DNA of 6,025 nucleotides. It comes from Pseudomonadota bacterium (GTDB taxonomy: Bacteria; Pseudomonadota; Alphaproteobacteria; Rhizobiales; Rhizobiaceae). The stretch is from assembly GCA_023416545.1 (NCBI GenBank), contig JAEZHO010000354.1, forward strand, positions 1-6,025. The letters are read 5' to 3'. Of this stretch, positions 1 through 4,703 are shown one piece after another (the stretch's first letter is position 1; each line of letters opens with the position of its first letter). The position numbers and the translations under genes are program-made. A model generated the notes under the pieces. It saw only the letters and a list, made by a program, of their open reading frames with translations, was not told the DNA's origin and did not search any database.

Positions 1-2636
1 GGCTCGGCAATCTCGGCAGCCGTCTCGAGGGCGGCTTCGGAGACGGTGCTTGCGGGCTCGACCGGAGCGGTCTCGGCAACCGCCGCCTTCTTGCGGCTGC
101 GCCGGGGCTTGGGGGCGGGTGCCTCCACGGCCGGTTCGGCCACAGCCACCTCTTCGCCGGAAACCGGTTCTTCGGCCGGAGCTTCTGCGGCGGATTCGAC
201 TGCCGGTGCCTCGGCGGCAACAGCCGCTTCGCCATCGTCGCCGGGTTCCTCGTCAGATCCTTCCGAATCGTCCGAGGCGGTTTCTACGCCGTCTTCCGGA
301 CGGTTGCGACGACCACCGCGCTTGCCGCGGCGGCGGCGCTTGCGGCGTCCGTTCTCATCGTCCGCGGCGCCTGATGCTTCCGCGTCAACGCCCTCGGCGT
401 CGTCGGCCTCGCCGGCGTCCTCGCCGTCTAGGTCGCTGTCATCGGCGGCCGAGGCGCTGGCGCCTTCCGGACGATCGCCGCCCTTGCCGCGACGGCGGCG
501 GCGGCGCTTGCGCTTGCGGCCGTTCTGCTCGTCGCCGTGGTTGGAGGCGGCGGCAGCGGGAGCAGCCCTCTCCTCGGCGACTTCCTCGTCTTCATCCTCC
601 TCGATGACGACGTCGTCCTCGTCCTCCTCCACGGGGAAGGCGGCGAACTGCATGAGGCTCTCGATCCTCACCGGGTTCTCCACCGGATCGCCGCGATCGA
701 TGGCGAAATGGCTGGAGCCGATGCCGTCGTCCGACTCGATGTAGATCGAGACGCCGAAGCGCTTCTCGTAATCGACGACGGTGTTGCGCTTCTGGTTGAG
801 GAGATAGAGCGCGGTTTCCGGCGTGGTGCGGACCGTGATGTCATGCGTGGTGTTCTTGAGGAGATGCTCCTCGATACCGCGCAGCACATGCAGGGCAACC
901 GAGGACTGCGACCGGACGTGGCCCGTGCCGCCGCAATGGGTGCAGATCTGCGTGGTCGATTCCAGGACGCTGGCCCGGATGCGCTGGCGCGACATTTCGA
1001 GCAGGCCGAAATGGGAGATACGGCCGACCTGGATGCGGGCGCGGTCGTTCTTCAGGCAGTCCTTCAGCTTCTTCTCGACGGCGCGGTTGTTGCGCTTCTC
1101 TTCCATGTCGATGAAGTCGATGACGATCAGGCCGGCGAGGTCGCGCAGGCGAAGCTGGCGCGCGACTTCCTCGGCTGCCTCCAGATTCGTCTGGAGAGCG
1201 GTTTCCTCGATCGAATGCTCGCGTGTCGAGCGACCCGAGTTGACGTCGATGGCGACCAGCGCTTCCGTCTGGTTGATGATCAGGTAGCCGCCGGACTTCA
1301 GCGTCACCTGCGGCTGCAGCATGCGGTCGAGTTGCGCCTCGATGCCCGAGCGCGAGAAGATCGGATGCAGGTCCCGGTAGGGCTGAACGACCTTTGCATG
1401 GCTCGGCATCAGCATCTTCATGAAGTCCTTGGCTTCACGATAGCCTTCTTCGCCGGCAACGACGATTTCCGAGATGTCCTTGTTGTAGAGGTCGCGGATC
1501 GAGCGCTTGATCAGGCTGCCTTCCTCGTAGACGAGGCAGGGCGCGGTGGAGTTCAGCGTCAGCGTGCGGACGTTTTCCCAAAGCCGCATCAGGTATTCGA
1601 AGTCGCGCTTGATCTCGACGCGGGTGCGGTTGGCCCCGGCGGTGCGGACGATCACGCCCATGCCCTGCGGAACTTCCAGTTCGCGGGCGATTTCCTTCAG
1701 GCGCTTGCGGTCCTGCGGCTGGGTGATCTTGCGGGAAATGCCGCCGCCGCGCGCGGTGTTCGGCATCAAAACGGAATAGCGGCCCGCGAGCGACAGGTAG
1801 GTGGTCAGGGCCGCGCCCTTGTTGCCGCGCTCTTCCTTGGCAACCTGCACCAAGAGGATCTGGCGGCGCTTGATGACTTCCTGGATGCGGTACTGCTTGC
1901 GCGGCTTGCGGTAGATGCGGTCGGGAACTTCTTCCATCGCATCTTCGGCGCCGACCGATTCGATTTCTTCCTTCTCGTCGTCGTGGTCGTCGTCGTCGGA
2001 CTGGCGACGGCGGCCGCGGACGTCTTCGGAGATCGAATCGGTTTCGACCATCGCCGCCATTTCGCTCGGCGTGGCCTTGTCGTCGCCGCTCTCGTCGGCG
2101 CCGTCAGTGACTTCGCCTGCCTCGGTGTCGGTTGTTTCCGCCTCGACGGCCTTCTTGCGCGAGCGGCTGCGGCGCGGCTTGGCCTTCGGCTTTTCGGCAA
2201 CGGCTTCTTCGCCGGGGCTCGCTTCGGCGGCCTCGGACCCGGCATCGGCGTCGGACGCCTCGACTGCGACATCCTCGACCACCGGCTGTTCCGCCTCGGC
2301 CGGATCGGAGATCGGGTCGATCGCGTCGTCGTCGGCGATCTTCCTCTGCTCCTCGGCTTCGGCCTGCATTAGCGCCTGCCGGTCAGCCAGGGGGATCTGG
2401 TAGTAGTCGGGGTGGATTTCCGCAAACGCGAGGAAGCCGTGGCGATTGCCGCCATAGTCCACGAACGCGGCCTGCAGCGAGGGCTCGACCCTCGTTACCT
2501 TGGCCAGATAGATGTTGCCGCGTATCTGCTTCTTGTGCTGTGACTCGAAATCGAATTCTTCGATACGGTTGCCGCGAACGACGACTACCCGCGTCTCCTC
2601 TTCGTGAGACGCATCGATGAGCATTTTGTCTGCCAT
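1..2636 (-). CDS. rne: Ribonuclease E, N-terminal 878 codons (C terminus runs off the left edge)
   Basis: RNase E is the essential endoribonuclease that starts mRNA decay, matures rRNA and scaffolds the RNA degradosome. The protein begins MADKMLIDAS. Domain order: RNase H-like/S1 start (about 1-82), an acidic insertion inside S1 (about 83-240), the rest of S1 from Y249 (YRIQEVIKRR), the 5'-sensor (F58; R331 and T332 in IVRTAG), and the DNase I-like catalytic domain with D464 (AIDVNSG), N466 and D507 (VIDFIDM). The zinc link is C565/C568 in CTHCGGTG. Spacings D464-D507 (43) and D464-C565 (101) equal those of E. coli D303-D346 and D303-C404, so the catalytic core is intact and the extra length is the insertion. 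The C-terminal part is disordered, with alternating acidic/Ala-rich and Arg-rich blocks. ATG 2636 is chosen because a GAGGAG lies 10 bases upstream; M5 (2624) is a weaker alternative. The gene is divergent from amiC. The degradosome-partner sites expected at the extreme C terminus are outside the window. Confidence 0.97.
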   Translation of the reverse strand, partial: MADKMLIDASHEEETRVVVVRGNRIEEFDFESQHKKQIRGNIYLAKVTRVEPSLQAAFVDYGGNRHGFLAFAEIHPDYYQIPLADRQALMQAEAEEQRKIADDDAIDPISDPAEAEQPVVEDVAVEASDADAGSEAAEASPGEEAVAEKPKAKPRRSRSRKKAVEAETTDTEAGEVTDGADESGDDKATPSEMAAMVETDSISEDVRGRRRQSDDDDHDDEKEEIESVGAEDAMEEVPDRIYRKPRKQYRIQEVIKRRQILLVQVAKEERGNKGAALTTYLSLAGRYSVLMPNTARGGGISRKITQPQDRKRLKEIARELEVPQGMGVIVRTAGANRTRVEIKRDFEYLMRLWENVRTLTLNSTAPCLVYEEGSLIKRSIRDLYNKDISEIVVAGEEGYREAKDFMKMLMPSHAKVVQPYRDLHPIFSRSGIEAQLDRMLQPQVTLKSGGYLIINQTEALVAIDVNSGRSTREHSIEETALQTNLEAAEEVARQLRLRDLAGLIVIDFIDMEEKRNNRAVEKKLKDCLKNDRARIQVGRISHFGLLEMSRQRIRASVLESTTQICTHCGGTGHVRSQSSVALHVLRGIEEHLLKNTTHDITVRTTPETALYLLNQKRNTVVDYEKRFGVSIYIESDDGIGSSHFAIDRGDPVENPVRIESLMQFAAFPVEEDEDDVVIEEDEDEEVAEERAAPAAAASNHGDEQNGRKRKRRRRRRGKGGDRPEGASASAADDSDLDGEDAGEADDAEGVDAEASGAADDENGRRKRRRRGKRGGRRNRPEDGVETASDDSEGSDEEPGDDGEAAVAAEAPAVESAAEAPAEEPVSGEEVAVAEPAVEAPAPKPRRSRKKAAVAETAPVEPASTVSEAALETAAEIAE
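183..524 (-). repeat. Two degenerate copies of an Arg-rich plus acidic cassette in the RNase E tail
   Basis: Residues 705-761 and 762 onward start alike. Copy 1 begins NGRKRKRRRRRRGKGG, then RPEG and an acidic Ala/Ser/Asp stretch. Copy 2 begins NGRRKRRRRGKRGG, then RRNRPEDG and another acidic stretch with SDDSEGSDEE. The first 30 or so residues of each correspond; the acidic parts match only in composition. Arg-rich blocks of this type are the RNA-binding and condensate-forming parts of alphaproteobacterial RNase E (BR-bodies described for Caulobacter). That this tail behaves the same way is inference. Confidence 0.7.
1917..2390 (-). other. Acidic, low-complexity insertion within the RNase E S1 domain
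   Basis: About 158 residues (roughly 83-240) separate HPDYYQIP from YRIQEVIKRRQILLVQV, two segments that are close together in E. coli RNase E. The insertion is rich in Glu, Asp, Ala and Ser, includes a run of four Asp (QSDDDDHD), and holds one strongly basic island, KPRRSRSRKKA, at residues 153-163. There is no stop or frame change, so it is part of the protein. Comparable insertions are known in alphaproteobacterial RNase E. The function is not known to me; RNA binding by the basic island is an inference. Confidence 0.85.
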
Positions 2637-2643
2637 GTATATT

Positions 2644-2667
2644 CTGCTCCTCGGCGCAGCCGAGCAG
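2644..2667 (-). promoter_or_regulatory. Stem-loop over the rne ribosome binding site
   Basis: On the minus-strand RNA, CUGCUCGGC pairs with GCC-GAG-GAGCAG: nine base pairs, a three-base loop (UGC) and a three-base bulge on the 3' side. The bulge and adjoining stem bases are the GAGGAG itself. The structure ends 7 bases before the ATG. A stem placed like this would be expected to limit ribosome loading until melted or cut. The pairing is seen directly; the regulatory role is inferred. Confidence 0.55.
2647..2652 (-). promoter_or_regulatory. Ribosome binding site of rne
   Basis: Reading the minus strand, GAGGAG lies 10 bases before the ATG at 2636. It is the only strong Shine-Dalgarno match near the start and supports MADKMLIDAS as the N terminus. 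It is wholly inside the stem-loop at 2644-2667, so its accessibility probably depends on that structure. Confidence 0.75.
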
Positions 2668-2668
2668 G

Positions 2669-2706
2669 TGCAGAAAAGCCTGCCGCGCGGACAGGCCTTT
2701 CATGCA
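2669..2706 (-). promoter_or_regulatory. Long stem-loop in the rne leader, abutting the RBS hairpin
   Basis: On the minus-strand RNA, GAAAGGCCUG pairs with CAGGCUUUUC (ten pairs, one G-U), and the flanking UGCA elements add four more pairs across one bulged U. The loop is the nine bases UCCGCGCGG, which could form a short inner CC/GG pairing. Only one base separates it from the next stem-loop, so the two could stack. The G-U pair is a mismatch on the plus strand, which favours the rne strand as the functional one. The GC core followed by UUUU could alternatively act as a weak intrinsic terminator or attenuator. Confidence 0.55.
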
Positions 2707-2889
2707 GGATGGTGATTGCGCCGGAAAAATTGGTTCCCGCAGGCTCTTGCGACGACGCCCGGACGGCTGCCGGAGCACTTTGCTCCTTCAGGGTATCCCG
2801 GTTCTGAAACACTTGCCGCAACATGTAAGTCCAACGAGAACGACGATATCTTAGGGCTCGAGGCCCGGTGAGGTGCTCCATGTGAGCGT

Positions 2890-2905
2890 GGATGGCGTGC
2901 CATCC
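2890..2905. repeat. Perfect 7-base inverted repeat (GGATGGC-GT-GCCATCC)
   Basis: Seven-base arms with a two-base centre give a 16-base near-perfect dyad. It could be an RNA hairpin in the rne leader (GGAUGG/CCAUCC with a four-base loop) or a DNA operator for a dimeric regulator. The sequence alone does not decide between them. Confidence 0.5.
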
Positions 2906-3002
2906 GGTATTGTTCCGGCCAGTGCCGGGAGGATTGCGTATCAGGATCAAAGTAGACAGACGGCGGATGACTGTCCGGTTTCGGCGCCAGGTCCCTGGGG
3001 CT

Positions 3003-3014
3003 GGCAGGCCTGCC
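3003..3014. repeat. Perfect 12-base palindrome GGCAGGCCTGCC
   Basis: This fully symmetrical site lies close to a second dyad (CCAGG-TC-CCTGG, 2987-2998), about 200 bases before amiC. With no loop it is a poor RNA hairpin, so a protein-binding site or chance GC-rich symmetry is more likely. Confidence 0.4.
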
Positions 3015-3064
3015 GGAAGACTATCCCGTCAACACCTTAGTCCTCATGCGCCTTGTATGGTTTC

Positions 3065-3120
3065 TGCGACATAATAGCAAGGGAAAAGCCGGGGCCGCCA
3101 TATTGTGGATTAAATGAGAA
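3065..3120. promoter_or_regulatory. AT-richer patch, possible divergent promoter region (weak)
   Basis: This is the main AT-richer stretch between the two genes. CATAATAG at 3070-3077 reads CTATTATG on the minus strand, resembling the rhizobial -10 (CTATAT), and could also serve the plus strand as TAATAG. I could not find a convincing -35 at normal spacing on either strand. If the minus-strand -10 were real, the rne leader would be over 400 bases long. Confidence 0.25.
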
Positions 3121-3137
3121 GGCTACTGGAAGTGGTT

Positions 3138-3283
3138 GATTCGCCAGTGGTGGCGGGTCAGATGTCGGGGACATGCACACGACGTCGCGTTAGGCGATTC
3201 AAGGGCCCGCGATGGCGGATCATGTCGCGAACAGGCATGGTGCATTGCACGGAGTGCGGGAGAGGCAGTTGTTTGTGCGAATC
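3138..3283. promoter_or_regulatory. Cluster of three GANTC sites around the amiC start
   Basis: GATTC at 3138, GATTC at 3196 and GAATC at 3279 fall within 146 bases; a fourth is at 3473. GANTC is the site of the alphaproteobacterial cell-cycle methyltransferase CcrM, whose marks feed GcrA-dependent promoters. I counted 13 such sites by eye in the whole window, so this is a local cluster in front of a cell-separation gene. Cell-cycle control of amiC is inference. Confidence 0.3.
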
Positions 3284-4486
3284 GTTTCAGCCGCGGTGAT
3301 GGCCGTCGCCTTCCTGCTGCCTGCGCTTTTTCCGCCGCCGGCACATGCGCAGGCGGAAGCGGGCGGGTCCACGCCGTTGCTTGCCTATGCCGCCCGCATC
3401 GCGGGAGACGAGGCGAGGACACGCGTCGTCATCGATTTCGACCAAAAGCCCGAGTTCTCCGTCCACTACATCGATTCCCCGCGGCGGGTCGTGGTCGACC
3501 TGCCGGCGACGGCCTTCGGCTTCCCGCGGGAAGACCTCGCTGCCCGCGGCCTGTTCGAGGACATCCGCTACGGGGCCATGGACGAGGAGAGCGCACGGAT
3601 CGTCCTGACCGCCAGGCGTCCGGTCAAGCTCAGCCTTGCCGAGGTCCAGGAAGGGGAGGAGGGCGACTTCCGGCTCGTCCTCGATGCCGAGATGGCAACC
3701 CCCGAGGTCTTCGCCGCGCTCGTGGGCGAGCAGGGCTGGCAGGGCGATACCGGATCGGTCCCCGCCGGGGTTGCTGCAAAGCCGGAGGACGGGACCTTCG
3801 TCGTTGCCGTGGACGCCGGCCATGGCGGGATAGACACAGGAGCGATCGGCTCCGCCACCAAGACCCCTGAAAAGGCGATCACGCTTTCCTTCGCGCAGGC
3901 TCTGGTCGGGCAACTTGCCGGCATGCCGGGCGTGAAGGCCGTGCTGACCCGCGACAGCGATACCTTCCTCTCCCTTTCGGAGCGGGTGACCCTGGCCCGC
4001 CAGGCCGGCGCCGATCTCTTCCTCTCGCTGCATGCCGATACGCTGAGCCAGAAGGATATTCGCGGGGCGACCGTCTACACGCTTTCGGACCGGGCCTCGG
4101 ACCGCATGGCCGAAAATCTCGCCGCCCGCGAGAACCTCTCCGACCAGCTCGCGGGCGTGAGCCTGAAGGACGAGCCCCCTGAAGTCGCAGACATCCTGCT
4201 CGACCTGACGCGCCGCGAGACGCAGGCGCTCTCCATCACCCTCGCCAACAACGTCATCCAGTCCTTCGAGGGGCAGGTCGGCCTGATCAACAACGCCCAC
4301 CGCTATGCCGGTTTCCAGGTCCTGAGGGCGCCCGACATTCCCTCCGTCCTTCTCGAGCTGGGCTTCCTCTCCAATCCCGAGGACGAAAAGCTGCTCGCCG
4401 ACGAGAAATGGCGCGCCAAGGTGAGCGGCCTGCTCGTCGAGGCGATCCTGCGTTACAGGGACCGGGTCTATGCGGGTGGCGGCTGA
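3212..4486 (+). CDS. amiC: N-acetylmuramoyl-L-alanine amidase, AmiC type, exported
   Basis: A periplasmic zinc amidase that cuts the amide bond between MurNAc and the L-Ala of the stem peptide, splitting septal peptidoglycan at cell separation. The 424-residue protein has a signal peptide (hydrophobic core about 24-40, predicted cleavage after PPPAHA at A46), an AMIN domain for envelope targeting (about 55-160), a short linker, and an Amidase_3 domain (about 195-418). Zinc and catalytic residues fit the family: H204 in DAGHGG, E220 in PEKA, H274 in SLHAD and E382 in LELGFLSN. The segment at about 293-350 (SDRASDRMAENLAARENLSD through DILLDLTRRETQ) corresponds to the helical insert that blocks the active site in AmiB/AmiC-type enzymes until an LytM-domain activator (EnvC/NlpD/DipM class) binds. 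The frame opens after TAG 3191; ATG 3212 is used, with GTG 3275 possible. It is followed by mrcA on the same strand. Confidence 0.95.
   Translation: MADHVANRHGALHGVRERQLFVRIVSAAVMAVAFLLPALFPPPAHAQAEAGGSTPLLAYAARIAGDEARTRVVIDFDQKPEFSVHYIDSPRRVVVDLPATAFGFPREDLAARGLFEDIRYGAMDEESARIVLTARRPVKLSLAEVQEGEEGDFRLVLDAEMATPEVFAALVGEQGWQGDTGSVPAGVAAKPEDGTFVVAVDAGHGGIDTGAIGSATKTPEKAITLSFAQALVGQLAGMPGVKAVLTRDSDTFLSLSERVTLARQAGADLFLSLHADTLSQKDIRGATVYTLSDRASDRMAENLAARENLSDQLAGVSLKDEPPEVADILLDLTRRETQALSITLANNVIQSFEGQVGLINNAHRYAGFQVLRAPDIPSVLLELGFLSNPEDEKLLADEKWRAKVSGLLVEAILRYRDRVYAGGG
3258..3265 (+). promoter_or_regulatory. Strong internal ribosome binding site for an alternative amiC start
   Basis: GGGAGAGG ends 9 bases before a GTG at 3275, which is in frame with amiC (codon 22). 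Starting there gives a compact signal peptide, MRIVSAAVMAVAFLLPAL then PPPAHA. The ATG at 3212 has its own AAGGG (3201-3205, 6 bases upstream). Both starts are credible. Confidence 0.45.
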
Positions 4487-4703
4487 AGGGCTGGTGCCGG
4501 CTTGCCACAGACGCCAACGCCCTGGGAACTTTAGGCCAAGGGCCCTATTTTGCTCACATTCAAGCCGTTAGTCCCCGTGAACCGGGCGACGTGACTCGAA
4601 TGCAAACCAATGTCGACTTGCGCTGGCCGGATCAGCGTGCAAAAGCCCCGTAATCATGCGATGGTGTCCGGGCACCGAGTGAAAGCCAAGCGGTAGCTTC
4701 AAT
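4487..4703 (+). other. amiC-mrcA gap, no gene seen
   Basis: These 217 bases carry no convincing small gene. A GANTC site (GACTC) lies at 4593-4597, and a CTATTTTG (4545-4552) resembles a rhizobial -10 without a good -35. The gap is long for a tight operon, so mrcA may have its own promoter, but read-through from amiC is also possible. The bases just before mrcA lack a clear Shine-Dalgarno sequence. Confidence 0.4.
4532..4551 (+). terminator. Weak terminator-like hairpin after amiC
   Basis: TAGGCC pairs with GG(C)CCTA, six pairs with one bulged C and a three-base loop, followed by TTTT. It is 45 bases past the amiC stop. The stem is short and the T run minimal, and the T run overlaps the possible -10 of mrcA, so it may be neither. 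Confidence 0.2.

Larger units (their letters stand above)
2637..3211. other. Divergent rne/amiC intergenic region, rich in inverted repeats, no gene seen
   Basis: This 575-base gap holds the rne leader and the amiC upstream region. Besides the two hairpins next to rne, exact inverted repeats occur at 2772-2786 (GGAGCA, 3-base loop), 2854-2866 (GGGC/GCCC), 2890-2905 (GGATGGC/GCCATCC), 2915-2928 (CCGGC/GCCGG), 2987-2998 (CCAGG/CCTGG) and 3003-3014 (GGCAGGCCTGCC). On the rne strand a U5 tract at 2725-2729 lies in a small GGAA/UUCC hairpin (2723-2737), a plausible RNase E cutting site. Short open frames across it lack good ribosome sites and recognisable products. The density of pairing close to rne suggests a structured 5' leader; repeats beyond about 2850 could instead be operators. 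Confidence 0.6.

Noticed and set aside
46..744. Open frames of 232 and 185 residues opposite the rne tail
   Set aside because: Ser/Ala- and Arg/Pro-rich translations are what the opposite strand of Glu/Ala/Arg-rich codons gives; no start signals or family features.
1975..2010. Trinucleotide-like tract (repeated tcg/tcgtcg) on the plus strand
   Set aside because: It is simply the complement of Asp/Glu codons in the RNase E acidic insertion (SDDDDHDEKEE), not a separate repeat element.
537..2372. A 611-residue open frame on the plus strand, antisense to rne
   Set aside because: It is the mirror of a GC-rich coding strand. Its translation is low-complexity (long Val and Ala/Arg runs opposite acidic codons), matches no family, and lies opposite conserved RNase E catalytic motifs.
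2585..2950. A 121-residue minus-strand frame through the rne leader, overlapping the rne start
   Set aside because: It needs a TTG start without a clear ribosome site, has mixed composition with no recognisable domain, and runs through strong RNA hairpins. A regulatory leader peptide cannot be excluded but is not supported.
3015..3042. TTGACG on the minus strand as an rne -35 element
   Set aside because: No -10-like sequence lies 16-18 bases downstream; the region there is GC-rich (CCGGCAGGCC).
3136..3870. A 244-residue plus-strand frame overlapping amiC in another frame
   Set aside because: Arg/Gly-rich shadow of the amiC codons; the signal peptide and amidase motifs lie in the other frame.
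3287..4300. A 337-residue minus-strand open frame opposite amiC
   Set aside because: It overlaps the full amidase domain, whose motifs are intact on the plus strand, and resembles no known protein.
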